Shown here piece by piece: positions 1 to 10,374 of a stretch of DNA of 64,000 nucleotides. This DNA is from Ophiobolus disseminans (Eukaryota; Ascomycota; Dothideomycetes; Pleosporales; Phaeosphaeriaceae). Under the pieces are notes generated by a model that was given only the letters and a program-made list of their open reading frames with translations, was not told the origin of the DNA and ran no database searches. Location of the stretch: contig MU006217.1 of NCBI GenBank assembly GCA_010093685.1, forward strand, positions 1,120,067 through 1,184,066. Reading direction: 5' to 3'. Within the stretch, counting starts at the first letter, position 1. Every line of letters starts with the position of its first letter. Both the position numbers and the translations under genes were made by a program.

Positions 1-115
1 AAAAAAATAAGTTAAAATAGCTATTGCAGCGTTAACAATAACCTTATTTTGGTAGTAGTAAGCATGTTGTTCGTGAGGCGACCCGCGACGTGTGGCGACC
101 CGCGCACGGGCATAG
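1..115. mobile_element. Right end of a pogo-type transposon (pogo-1 family)
   Basis: This segment matches 14830-14944, the right end of the complete pogo-1 element, almost base for base. It ends in the same 37-bp terminal inverted repeat (79-115) followed by TA, the expected target duplication. The two differences I see (CTCATT to CTTATT and GGTGGT to GGTAGT) are transitions of the kind RIP makes. The rest of the element lies left of the window. Confidence 0.85.
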
Positions 116-377
116 TAGTACTTCCCCGCACGTGCTAAGAGTTTTCGCTCTCACTACGTGCAACAGCACAGTACTAGATTGCGATGCGCTCAAAATACCC
201 GTGTTTAAGCTAGTTTGCAATCGATATACTAACTATTCTAGCCTTAAGCTGTGAGTGCGAGCGGCTCTTTAGTGAGCTTGGTAATCTACTTGAGCCAAAA
301 TGACGTGCGATCGGCAGTGAGTTGCTTGCGGCTCTACAGCTTATACGGGCATGGACTTAGGCTGGCTACACTACTAT
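116..377. other. Intergenic/repeat-derived stretch, no gene seen
   Basis: Lies between the pogo-1 end and a solo LTR. It has no long open frame and no family I recognise. It continues after the LTR at 677, so 116-377 plus 677 onward was one sequence before the LTR inserted. Confidence 0.5.
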
Positions 378-676
378 TGTAAGGGGCCAGGCTGAAGACA
401 GCAGGAAGGCTAGGTTAAACAGAGATGAATTTGATGGAGTCTATCTAGAGCCAGAGAGCAGGCTGACTTTATAGCAGACTGCTAGCTTCTGGAAGTTTCT
501 ACATACATCAGCATTTGTCAGCTGTTAGAAGAACATATCTTGTTCTAGCTAGTTCCAGGACATTCTATGACGTTCTAAGACATTTCATGAGGTTCTAAGA
601 CATTCCATGGCGTTCCATGATGTTCCAATGAACCGAAGTGTATCCACTGAGGACAGCAGAGGTCTAACCTCTTACA
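378..676 (-). repeat. Solo LTR of gypsy-1, with 5-bp target duplication ACTAT
   Basis: A 299-bp LTR starting TGTAAGGGGCC and ending CCTCTTACA. It is flanked by a perfect direct repeat ACTAT (373-377 and 677-681), so it is a true insertion reduced to one LTR by recombination. The same LTR occurs at 13097-13395, 48054-48352, 51390-51698 and 59731-60019. Orientation is deduced from the full elements, where the polypurine tract abuts the CTTACA end, so this copy is antisense. Confidence 0.9.
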
Positions 677-1798
677 ACTATAAAAGCAATTGAAACGCAC
701 AGCGGCGACGGCAACAGCAGCAGCAGCAGCAGCGAGAGCTTTACAGACGACTCACTGGCGCGAGAGTACGATATATACAACTAGACAGACTCGTTAGAGA
801 TTGTAACTCTAGGGGAGTAGCTACACTACTAAAATTTAAAATTTCTCACAATCAAGTCAAGTCAAGACCATCTTAACTGCCTTACGACACCTCAATCTGC
901 AATTAAGACAATCTATAGGGCTGCTCTCACCTAATCAAGTCAAGAAATCGGTCTCGGATTGTCTTGACTTGATTGTTGCGGGGTCTGTTGGTATATCGTA
1001 CCAAAATATTTTCCAGTGTAGTAAGACCTCTTTACCTTTAGATTCTTATTAGGGTTTTTTAATGTCATAATAGTACTGTAAGGATATACAGGCTCTCTTT
1101 TCACATCAAGGTCACAAGACAAAGTTCGTGCACACCCAGTAGGGTCTGATCAACAAGTGGGTGCCGTGAGCCTGGTTGTGATGTAGTGCGCCTTCATACA
1201 TAAACTAAATTAAACGCACGTCAGTCACTGTCGTGCTTGAGATCCTATATTAACAATTGAAATCGTGGATTTTGAACCTTCAACATAGTACAAATTGTGA
1301 CGATATAAATACCTTGTATACGGAGGGGTACACAAGGTCGGCCTTTTTGTACCATTACACAAATATGGTGAACAATAGAGTGCTTCCCTTATCATAACCT
1401 CCATTCGTGGGCTAGTTTAATCATCTAGAATTATCTGCGATAAACTTTTCGTCCTCTTGTGTGTTCTCTGCACTGTCTGCTAGCTTACTTTAAGTCTTCC
1501 TCTTTGAGCTCCGCACGCAGTAAACATATTAAAACACTACACCAGTCAGCCCATCTCCAACAAATGAAGAGCCTGAGATACTCATCGTAATACTTAGAAG
1601 TGGTGGTAAGTAATCACTTGCGAAAGGCGAGTCATTTAGCCTTGCAATAAAAATTCAATGCAAGAACAGACTGCTATAGACATGCACACTAAAAGATGGC
1701 GTAAAGTCTAACTACAAATAAAATAACGCGGGAAACTCGTATCCACAAGTATGCAATACCGGCTTACAAATGGTTGTCCCAGGGCATGCTCGGTTCCT
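677..1798. other. Non-coding stretch with CAG microsatellite and a short inverted repeat
   Basis: No convincing gene. Contains a short CAG triplet run (about 714-734). It also contains an inverted repeat: CAATCAAGTCAAGTCAAGAC near 849-868 and GTCTTGACTTGATTG near 961-976 face each other about 90 bp apart, with a further copy of the motif near 933. The short open frame at 940-1122 overlaps this repeat and is not credible as a gene. Confidence 0.4.
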
Positions 1799-3649
1799 CT
1801 ACAAAATGCTACACAAATTTCTTGGAGCGGGGATGTCAGACTTTTTGGACATCTTTCCGTGAGCTGCAGCTGCTTGCTGTTTACTTCCTTTCTTCCACTT
1901 TTTCTGTACAGCTTTTTGAACATTCCGTTTTCTTCGAAGCCTTCTGTCTTCGACCTTCTTGTCATTTCTCACCCCATGCTCCACTCTCTTAGTACCTGTT
2001 GTTCCTCGCCTCTTTAAGGCTTTGAGAGCCTCGTTCTGGTTTTTCGCTTTTGCTCGTGTTGCAACAACGGGATGCTGTTTGTCTGATGTATTATTTTCTG
2101 AGCGCTTGCTTAACTTGAGTTGTCTCCTGTCAGGGACGCTTGCTCGAGCTGAAATGGGTTGCCCCGCATGTCTAACTGCTCTGCGTGCAACAGTTAGTGT
2201 CTCTATCGATCTTAAGCCTGTCTTATTCAAGTGAGAGTGGTCGTCGCGATTTTCATTGCGTGGAGTTTGTTTGTGCTCTGGACTTGCACTTAAACCTTTC
2301 CAACTGCCAATATTAACATCTCGGTCTGGACTAGGGCTAATGCCTTTCCAGCTACTCGAGGAAGTGCTATTTTTCGAGTTTGGGCTGATACTGTTACTTG
2401 GACGTGTACCCATACCCTTCCAGCTAATCGAACTACTGCGTCTTTCCGAACCTGGAGTGAGCCCACGCCTGTCGTTTGGGCTTCGACTTTGGCTCTGCTG
2501 CAAATGACCGCCGATGCTTTGCCCTGAACCTGAAGCTGTACTCTGTTGGAAGAGCCGCCGAGCTTTTTCAAGTTCCGGGGTGCTATATCCAGGCTGCGAA
2601 AAGCTGCCCATATTTTGCCCCGGACTGGGACTTGAATTCCTGTGAGTATACAAATTTGCTTCGTGCGGTGAGCCACTGCTATGATTGGGTGGAGAAGAAC
2701 TGCCCATGTGCTGCCCCGGACTCGATTCGGAGCTTGATCCAGAACTTGAGCTTTGAACAAACAGAGGAGAAGCTCTGCTTGCTCCCTTTCTTCCTGGCTG
2801 TGCTGCATGCGTTACTGTCTTGTTTGTTCCTGGTGGTAGTCTTGGAACGACATGAATCGTCGAGCCCAGGGGGCTTAAGCTCAGTCCGTGCAAGGGAGAT
2901 TCGCTGGGCATCTGCCGAGAGTTACCTCTGGTACTCCGCCGTGTACCGATAGCTGTATCAACCCGAGGGCTTGCGCTTGCTTGCTGATCCATTTTTAATA
3001 AAGCCGGGTCGATAGATTGCAGTCCACTAGGCCCCGCTGCCGACCCTCTGTCTGGGGTGACACTGACCTCTGCACTCCGAGTGTTATATCGTCTACCAAA
3101 TGGAGCAAGGTGCTGCTCAGACATCTTAGAACCACTTAAGGTATCATTGTTGTCTCCACTTCTGGTGTTTGGTTGTCTTGCATTGGTACATGGACTGAGA
3201 TTCTGCGAACGACTCCGACTAGCATCTGGCTTCTTCGCTGCAGGTATTTTGCCTTGTTTGGTGACTTCGGGAGAACCCTGATCACGCACCGCTGACAACG
3301 CAGCACGCCTTTGCTCCTGAGGCCAAGACTTGACGTCCGATATAGAGGTTCCAGCATTTTTTGCTACGAGTCTTATGTCATTTGAGTACTTCTTATCCGC
3401 TTTTGCGCGGGATTGTGAGGCCCCTTCTGGATCTTCTTTCCGCCGTTTGACTCGATAATCCCTTGACTGTTTGACTCTCCTTGCCTTACTTCTTGCCTTA
3501 CTTTCAGCACGTTTCTTGTCAATAGTATCATCCCTTCCATCTTGTTGGTTTCGTGCGCTGGGACCTGCTCCGGAAACGCCTTCGAAAGGGACTCGCTCCG
3601 ATAAACGCTGACCTGGATGTCCTTCTTGGGAGTAACTGTGCATGAGCAT
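1799..3649 (-). CDS. Hypothetical Ser/Arg/Lys-rich disordered protein (about 616 aa)
   Basis: A long uninterrupted frame starting at ATG 3649. I recognise no domain. The protein is low-complexity: a basic N-terminal third rich in K/R, a Ser/Pro/Gly-rich middle, and a strongly basic C-terminal part (runs such as RRLRRKRNVQKAVQKKWKK). The middle contains degenerate internal repeats: SPGQ(H/N)MGS twice and a SWKG(M/I/L)-x-SP type motif three times. The basic stretches would suit nuclear localisation, which is an inference. Upstream, another frame (ATG near 3755, MDKYMNLAGDS...) overlaps the start and could be a 5' exon joined through an intron; I could not find a splice that keeps frame, so I kept the simple start. 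It has no obvious neighbour relation. Confidence 0.6.
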   Translation of the reverse strand: MLMHSYSQEGHPGQRLSERVPFEGVSGAGPSARNQQDGRDDTIDKKRAESKARSKARRVKQSRDYRVKRRKEDPEGASQSRAKADKKYSNDIRLVAKNAGTSISDVKSWPQEQRRAALSAVRDQGSPEVTKQGKIPAAKKPDASRSRSQNLSPCTNARQPNTRSGDNNDTLSGSKMSEQHLAPFGRRYNTRSAEVSVTPDRGSAAGPSGLQSIDPALLKMDQQASASPRVDTAIGTRRSTRGNSRQMPSESPLHGLSLSPLGSTIHVVPRLPPGTNKTVTHAAQPGRKGASRASPLFVQSSSSGSSSESSPGQHMGSSSPPNHSSGSPHEANLYTHRNSSPSPGQNMGSFSQPGYSTPELEKARRLFQQSTASGSGQSIGGHLQQSQSRSPNDRRGLTPGSERRSSSISWKGMGTRPSNSISPNSKNSTSSSSWKGISPSPDRDVNIGSWKGLSASPEHKQTPRNENRDDHSHLNKTGLRSIETLTVARRAVRHAGQPISARASVPDRRQLKLSKRSENNTSDKQHPVVATRAKAKNQNEALKALKRRGTTGTKRVEHGVRNDKKVEDRRLRRKRNVQKAVQKKWKKGSKQQAAAAHGKMSKKSDIPAPRNLCSIL

Positions 3650-3755
3650 TGAGAGGGTCTTGATCGTTCGAACCGAGAGGCACCAGGTTACTTAGGAAAT
3701 CATCCATTTCATTCCTGTTTGGGGAATCCCCAGCAAGGTTCATGTACTTGTCCAT

Positions 3756-5306
3756 GATGTGTGGGTAAGATGATGGATTTGTTGTTGCAATGTTTCGATA
3801 TGTTGATTTGAGAGTAATTTTTGGTTCGCGAGCGAGCCCAGGTAGATATACTGTGGAATGGTATTTCAATAGAGGGGCTTGTGTGAGATGTGTTGCTGCC
3901 GTCTATGCTAGTTCGTGTGGATGTTGGTATTTTGGTGTAAGGATTTAAGGAAAAGGCGCCACGTAGCTGAAAGATATATCCACGTGCTGCAAACGATTTG
4001 AGTCGTGAAGTGTACACATTCGTGAAGGGGTACGGGTTCGATATAAGCCATTGACGCATGCGATGGAGAACAGCATAGGAGGTGAAATGCAAGCCTTCTT
4101 GATCCTTTGTGCACATCACCGTCACTGTCACCATGCACCAACGATACTGTAGTTCGCATGTACAGAATGGTCACTTGTCACGTCAATGGCAATCGGTAAT
4201 CAAGGCTTGACGGCACTGCACGCTTGAAGGATGTTTGAAGGATTTCCTGGATATAATGTGATGAAATTGAGAGCGCGGGTTGAAATTGAGCTAATAGAGT
4301 AGTCAATATATCAAGCATGTCTGGTTCATTCATATATGGTTAGCGTGAAGCATTACTCAAAATCTATGAACGCAGGAAATGGTACACCAACTGTTGAGGA
4401 ATCAAGCACGTGTGTATAGGGAACGGATAATGGTACTAGGTTGTTGTCCTACGTAGCAAGTATCTGCCGAAACACTCATTCCGTGCAAGACTACCTGGGT
4501 ATATCCCAATCCACCATACCCATACGGTACCCGCACCATTTCCTCACCTACCTACTATACGCTTCAGAACTCACATATCTAACCCAGTAAAGCGTTTGCG
4601 CCTTAAAAAAACTCTCCTTCTTCAAGGCCCCATGCTCATGCCTCCTCCTCATGTCGCACAAGTCGTACGACTCCGTGGCTCATGAAACAATCCTCCCACT
4701 ATCTCTCCTAGAAAAGCGCTGGGCTACACTATCCAAATCGTAAAAGCTTTTGACAAACTATGTGATATGAGAAATAAACCAACGCGGTAGAGTTTGTAAT
4801 GTATCTCGAGCCGTACTGCACATGTTTCGAAACATCTGACCGACGCCACTGTGGAACATGAGGGTTGTCTGTTGAACAAGTTTCCCACGAGAGAAGGAAT
4901 TGTGTGCGCGTACAACGTGAGTATAGACAGGATCCCCTATCGCGCATGAACTGCATGTAGATAGACGGCTCATAGTGTGCTGATGAGTTGGCGAGATGAT
5001 TGAAGCACTCAGGAGGCGGGTTCGCACCATCACAAAACGTGCCCAGAGATTGGAAATTGTAAGAAGAAGGCTGATGCTACATTTCCAAGCCATTGAAGCG
5101 AGAGAACTACCTACCAAGTTCTACGCGCATCCCAAAAGTATCAAATGTCAAAGCCTAGATTTTCCGTGATGCCATCCCAGGCATAAAGTCATGTCGTCCA
5201 TACTGCGTATGCAGTTCCAATGTGCATGTAAAACCCTGATCGCACCTTATTTGCACGCCCTAGTTGTACCCAGTTCGCACGCTCTGTACGTCTACCTCGA
5301 TATCTC
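3756..5306. other. Intergenic region, nothing supported
   Basis: About 1.5 kb between two minus-strand genes. Open frames here are short, overlap one another and lack recognisable motifs. It presumably holds the upstream region of the gene at 1799-3649 and the 3' region of the gene at 5307-6317. Confidence 0.5.
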
Positions 5307-6317
5307 CTATTCAATACCGGGAGGCGCAGTCTCGGTGCCATCATCACCAACATTAGCCTCAGCCTGCTCCTTGGCCGTGATGTACTGGTACTTGAGACGC
5401 GCAGCCCTGAGTTCCGCCTCCGCGACCTCGAGCTCAGCCTGCAGCTTCTGCACGGCAAGCGGCTCGTTGGAAGTGTTCACGATAGTGGCAATGTTGGAGG
5501 ATGCGCGGACAGGGCCGTGAGTGGGAGACTTCGAGGACGAGCGTAAGCCATATGCCAGGGGCAGGCCGGAGTCATTGGAGTCTTCGTGGTCGGACTTGAC
5601 GATGCGGCTGCGGCGCTTGATGGAGCGGCGGCCGCTGTTTGGGGTGGCGCTGGCGCGCTCGTCCGAGTAGCGGCGCTTACCATGGCCCTTGGACTTGTCC
5701 TTGCGGATGAAGCCACCCTCTTCGGAGCGGCGGAGGCGGCCGTGGGAGCCATCTAAATGATGTCAGCTTATGCATTCATGCAAATGTTGGCTGTACTTGC
5801 ACTTGCGGCGCTTGTGCGACTCCTGAACGCGCGCCTCGTAGACCTCGTGGTTGCGCACACGGCCGCGCCTGCCTGAAGGGAGGTCTGGCTCATGCAGCTC
5901 CTCGAGGTACGAGTCGGTCGATGAAGTACCAGCAGATTCGGGCTCTACGGGCGGTGGGCGGTTGGGATGCTCATACTCGTCCTTGAGCTCCTTGATGTCT
6001 GACAAGCGGCACCACGGATGCTTTGCCTCGTGAAGATCCACCCTCGCCCGCAGATCGGTTTGAAATACCGCAAGGTTACCATTCTTAAGGCGGGAGATGG
6101 CCATCAAGTCCTTCAGAAACTGAACGCCCCAATTGCGCGGGTCGTTCTCCGTCTGGTCCTTGATATGGTCGCGGCGATCGCAGTCCCATGCGCGCATGCG
6201 GATGTCTTCGGGGATAAGATCTACGCAGCTCTCAACTCCAAAGGATTTTGCCAGAGCCGGAAGGAGGCATTCGACGAGGTCCTTGGTTTCGGCATTGAGT
6301 GTCTCAAAACGGCCCAT
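5307..6317 (-). CDS. Conserved-looking hypothetical protein with C-terminal coiled coil; GC-AG intron
   Basis: Two exons, 6317-5801 and 5752-5307, give 320 aa. The join is read from the sequence: the only in-frame solution uses donor AAGT|GCAAGT and acceptor CATTTAG with branch site GCTGAC, a 48-nt GC-AG intron (5753-5800). Exon 1 encodes a globular acidic N-terminus (MGRFETLNAETKDLVE, a WGVQFLKDL stretch). Exon 2 encodes a basic region with RR-rich motifs and then a heptad-like segment around VQKLQAELEVAEAELRAARLK ending AEANVGDGTETAPPGIE. I do not recognise the family; a nuclear or chromatin role would be a guess from composition. Both ordinary GT choices near the exon end give a premature stop, which supports the GC donor. 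Confidence 0.75.
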
Positions 6318-7420
6318 GATGATCTAATTCAAGGAAGTTTGACGGTCAGCCAATCGTCCGATAGTCTGATGCCGAAGAATGAGACATATTGCGAGAAAGT
6401 TTAAGGCACAAGGTTGTGCAAAGCAAGCGCAATGGCGCAACGCAAGTCGCCGTCGAACCGGAGCAAGCTTGGAGACGTCGCAACGCAAGCCACGTGTGAT
6501 AGATAGGATAGAACGTGAACATGCCTTTTGATTTGATGGTGTAGTTGTCTTGAAAGAGGTTGACTCTGTTGAGGTGATGTGTCGTGAGTAGCAGGGTGAT
6601 GAGGATATGGTCACTCTGCTCGTGAAAGTCTTTCGGGAGCGAAGAGCGGAGCTTGCGGCGCCAAGAAAGTTCCGTAAAACAATGTGCAAATCGTGACGAT
6701 CAGGTGGGCTCTCCAGTGATTGATGACTCGTACTTCCAATGACGTTCTAGCGCAGTCGGGCAGTGCAAATTTGGAGAGAAAGGTTGCTGGCAAAACCAGC
6801 GGGAGGAGCTATATATACGCTCTAGGCAGCAGTAGAAGCTTGCAGTAGATCCTCGATGTAATAGAAGCAGTAATAGGCAAGAGAGGATAGTTTTACTGGA
6901 ATCAAAAGCAAAGATTGGCTGCCTTTTCATCACTGGTTGTATAATGTGAAGTGAGAGAAGAGGTACCCAGGCTCAATTTTACCTACAGAGCCTGCATGCG
7001 CCATCAATCATGCATGAAGACAAACATCAATGGAAAACTAAGCCTGAAATCATAATTTTGCAAGCAAGTCGTGAATGGGTACCTGAATAAGAAAGGATGC
7101 TCTTTCCAGTTACTAAAAGACATCATCGGACAGAAGGCGAAGCTTCCTCTTGAGCAGACGATCGAGCAGCGTTTTCGTTTTGGAAACAAACAGTATAGTG
7201 TTGAATTGAGCATGAGGTATGTATTAAGGGGTAGCAACAATGGCTAATGATAATCGCGATGATGGTGTTGATGTCGAAAACACTTGCGGCACGACTTTCC
7301 TTCCGAAGCCAGACAAGTGGGACATCTCGCTTCGACTTGCCCGCACCTCTCCTTCCCTCCCCAACCACCCACCTGACCATCAGCCCAAGACAACACCCAT
7401 TCCATTTCGTATCCAAAGAG
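6318..7420. other. Divergent intergenic region
   Basis: Separates the minus-strand gene ending exon 1 at 6317 from the plus-strand Impact-N gene, so it should contain both promoters. Frames present are short and unlike any family I know. Confidence 0.5.
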
Positions 7421-8227
7421 ATGGCATTGAAAAGGGAGCGTCCAACATCTCCAAGTCCAGGACCAACAATTTTCAAGTCCGTAAAGATAGACGAGCAAAC
7501 CTCCTCCTTCATCGGCGCCTTCTCCCCCAGCCTCTCGGCCAAAGAACTCCAAACCCTCCCAGAATTCCGGACCGCATCCCACAGAATCGTAGCATGGCGG
7601 AAACGATCACGGCAAAAGTCCCTAATGCCAAATTCCAAGATCCTCTACGACCTCGGCCACGATGACGATGGCGAGAAATGGGCCAGCGGACGCCTCCAGA
7701 ACGTGCTGAACGACACACAAGCCGAAGGCACCGTCGTCGTAGCACGCTGGTACGGCGGGCAAAACATCGGACCCATCCGCTTTACGCACATTGAGAATTG
7801 TGCCAAGGAAGCCATCTGGAAATGGAAAGTCGCATCCACGCAACTCGCGCAGGACGCCGCATCCAAGAAGCAGAAAATCGACGACGAAGCAAAACGTACA
7901 GAGCTAGTTAAAAATCTGCAAGAGCGCGATTTCAACATCTTTACGCTGAGGAAGTTACTGGCTGAGAAGAAGGCGAAACTAGAGGACCAGGAGCCTGCGC
8001 CGCCGACGCCGCAGAAGCCCCAGGCGTATGAGAAGATGGCTATGGATGCGCTGATGCGGGTGGATAAGGCGAGGGATGCGACGATTGCGTTTATTTTGAA
8101 GCAGATTGACAAGGTGGAGGAGGAGTTGAAGTTGGTTGAGGCGCTGGAGGATGAGACGAAGGATCTCTGGGACGAGGTGGATGAGCAGGGGAGTGTGAAG
8201 GGGAAGGAGCCTTCGACGCCGAAATAA
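7421..8227 (+). CDS. Impact N-terminal (UPF0029/YigZ-like) domain protein
   Basis: Single-exon gene of 268 aa. Residues about 20-130 read as the Impact-N fold: FKSVKIDEQTSSFIGAFSP, then LYDLGHDDDGEKWASGRLQ, then VVVARWYGGQNIGPIRF, which are the DDDGE..AG.RL and V.RW.GG..LG..RF blocks of that family. The C-terminal half is charged and helical, probably coiled coil. I chose ATG 7421 because it precedes the first conserved block; the frame is open upstream to 7247, but that stretch is low-complexity. Family members include the translation regulators IMPACT/Yih1, but this protein lacks the RWD domain expected at the N-terminus of Yih1, so a translation role is not shown. Confidence 0.85.
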   Translation: MALKRERPTSPSPGPTIFKSVKIDEQTSSFIGAFSPSLSAKELQTLPEFRTASHRIVAWRKRSRQKSLMPNSKILYDLGHDDDGEKWASGRLQNVLNDTQAEGTVVVARWYGGQNIGPIRFTHIENCAKEAIWKWKVASTQLAQDAASKKQKIDDEAKRTELVKNLQERDFNIFTLRKLLAEKKAKLEDQEPAPPTPQKPQAYEKMAMDALMRVDKARDATIAFILKQIDKVEEELKLVEALEDETKDLWDEVDEQGSVKGKEPSTPK

Positions 8228-8923
8228 AGTCAGAGTTTTGCTCTTCTGATCAAACGGCCTGAAATTGTTCTCGAGAGATGCTGGTGGTTGAGCTATCGAC
8301 CAGCTGGTGCTAACAGCTTATGCAAAACGTCTCGACGTCTTGCTTCCTGAATGACGGCTTCCTTTGAGTTTCCAAAGCCATTTGGAGCACTCAGCACCAT
8401 GTGTCTCTGCTCGATCACGATGGACGGGTTTCGGCATACGGGAATACTGCGTGCAATGAATTAGGAGAAGTAACGGCATGCAAATGTTTGCTGAGACGGT
8501 CTGGTGCAGACCATGGTGTCGACACACAGTCACTTTCGGACCAGGATGACGAGGCACAAGTCTGATCAAGGAGTTTGCGGCAAAGCCCATGCAGAGGGTT
8601 GATCTGAGATATATCGGAAGCTTGTTGGAGCAGATGCAGTATATATCAAACTTAAGGATGATCCGATACGTAATCGCGAAAGTTGATCGTGCATAAGATA
8701 CATTGTTCGGATACGCTTTGTTTGTTGATGCACGCCCTCGAGCCCCATCTATGCAAGCAATGTACAGTATCTATACAGCAGACATACCGCATGCCAGGTC
8801 ATCGAGTTCTTCCTCCAGTCCATGGTCCTTTACTGTGTAGTAACTCTGCCTCAAAAGATACCACACCCATCCCATCAACACTAAATCGCACTTCCCTCCT
8901 CCACCACCACCTCCTTCCTCCCC
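8228..8923. other. Intergenic region between converging genes
   Basis: 3' regions of the Impact-N gene (plus) and the bL34m gene (minus). I see no gene here. Confidence 0.5.
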
Positions 8924-9391
8924 TCAATGACTCAAATTCCACCTCCCCTTCGTCAACCTCCTCATCAACGTCTTGCGCCCCTTCTTGGTGCGAATCCTGC
9001 TCAAAAACCCATGTCTCCGCTTCCGCACAGTATGGCTCGGATTATACGTATCTCGCGGGCCGCACCGGATCTGCATGCTGCCTAGGCCCGGGTGCGCGGA
9101 GATCTTGCCCATCAAGTCGGGCGATTCGGAGGTCGAGGGGAGGAGCGAGGAGGGCGTGCCGGGTGGCGGGTTGGGGCGGGAGAGCATGGGACGCCGGGGT
9201 GTGAGGATGGAGAGTAAGCGGTGTTGGGTCGGTGAGGAGAAGCTGGGGAGGGGTCAGCACCGCGTGAGGCGGTAGAGCAGGGTGTGTACGCACTGTTGTG
9301 GTGCCGCTGTGCGTGTGGGAGTAGGTCTGAGGAGCGTGGATGCGTTGGTCGCTGGGCGCGCGGCGAGCCTTAGACATCGGAATGCGTTCAT
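8924..9391 (-). CDS. MRPL34: Mitochondrial large-subunit ribosomal protein bL34m
   Basis: Two exons, 9391-9294 and 9242-8924, give 138 aa. The C-terminal about 45 residues carry the bL34 signature (TYNPSHTVRKRRHGFLSRI, then RTKKGRKTLMRRLTKGR and ending WNLSH), the small basic protein that binds 23S-type rRNA. Exon 1 encodes a typical mitochondrial presequence (MNAFRCLRLAARPATNAS), rich in Arg, Ala and Ser and free of acids. The 51-nt intron (9243-9293) has donor GTGCGT, branch CTGAC and acceptor CCCCAG, and restores frame exactly. The product should act in the mitochondrial ribosome. It is divergently arranged with the gene at 9617. Confidence 0.93.
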
Positions 9392-9616
9392 TGTGAGTTT
9401 ATAGACGCCCGATGACCTGGTGCCTTCTTTCGGGGTTCGGTATCAACGACGTGGGCGGCGTGTGTGGTTGTCCCGTCAAAAGCGGAGGTCCGCGATGCAT
9501 CTTCAATCGACGCGTCCGTGCGCTAAAAAAGTTCGGAGCTCCAAACCCACCACTCCACCGTCGCAAACATCTTCACCCACACATACCAAACCGCTCTCGA
9601 CATAACATACGCCACA

Positions 9617-10216
9617 ATGTCCTTCCAAGTCCCCCCGCCCTCGCGCCACATCTCCTCCACACCCATCACCCTCTCCAGCGCATCCCACATGCTCGAAACC
9701 TACCTCAAAAACTCCGAATCGCACGCGCACCTGCACCCCGACTCGACCATCACGCCCGAAGGCATAAATTTCTCGTCAAAAGGCGGCCCAGAGGGAAACG
9801 TCGTAATGCACAACCTGCGCCGCATAGCTGCCGGCCTGCGCGGAGAATATATGGCGCCGGAGAAGACGCCCGAGCTGGAAGAAGACGAGGCGGCAGAAGC
9901 CAACGCGTACAAGGGCAAGAAGCGCAAGAATTTCTCGGCGCCGCTCAATGACGGCGATTGGCAGGACAAGGCCGAGTATGAGTGGCAGGAGGGCGTGCTG
10001 GAGGTGGGTGATATAGGCGAGCGGAGTAATGTGGTGCAGGATGGGAGAGAGGAGCCTGAGGTTCAGGTCACGGGTGGCGCGCAGGAGAGTGCGAAGAAGA
10101 GGAAGCAACAGGGTGCTGCGAGGGAGGGACTGTCGGATAAAGAGGCGAGGAAGCAGGCGAAGAAGGAGAGGCATGAGCAAAGGAAGAGGGAGAGGGCGCA
10201 GCCGAAGGATGCTTGA
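9617..10216 (+). CDS. Lysine-rich hypothetical protein (199 aa), possibly nucleolar
   Basis: Single exon with ATG in a good context (CACAATGTCC). The N-terminal 80 residues are globular-looking (MSFQVPPPSRHISS, SHMLETYLKNSESHAHLHP). The middle is acidic (ELEEDEAAEANA) and followed by KGKKRKNFSAPLNDGDWQDKAEYEW. The C-terminus is a long K/R/E helix ending KKERHEQRKRERAQPKDA. The composition is like small nucleolar or ribosome-biogenesis proteins, but I cannot name a family. The gene shares a 225-bp divergent promoter region with bL34m. Confidence 0.75.
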   Translation: MSFQVPPPSRHISSTPITLSSASHMLETYLKNSESHAHLHPDSTITPEGINFSSKGGPEGNVVMHNLRRIAAGLRGEYMAPEKTPELEEDEAAEANAYKGKKRKNFSAPLNDGDWQDKAEYEWQEGVLEVGDIGERSNVVQDGREEPEVQVTGGAQESAKKRKQQGAAREGLSDKEARKQAKKERHEQRKRERAQPKDA

Positions 10217-10374
10217 GAGATTTCACTGCGACGGACACGCTGCGAGAAAATGGCTAATATGTTTCCCTACGGACCACGTACGGATGCCACCAACCGACGG
10301 CCGCTACGCGCCTTTTTTATACCCTCGACCTTTTTGCCTCCCGAATATTCGATAATATACACAACCAGCCGCGC

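Noticed and set aside
2290..2808. Frames antisense or shifted within 1799-3649
   Set aside because: Shadows of the long minus-strand frame; low-complexity sequence keeps several frames open.
8318..8748. Minus-strand frames at 8318-8748
   Set aside because: Short, overlapping and without motif between two convergent genes.
9412..9951. 179-codon frame overlapping the lysine-rich protein gene
   Set aside because: It is a shifted frame of the real gene at 9617, Arg/Pro/His-rich, with no motif.
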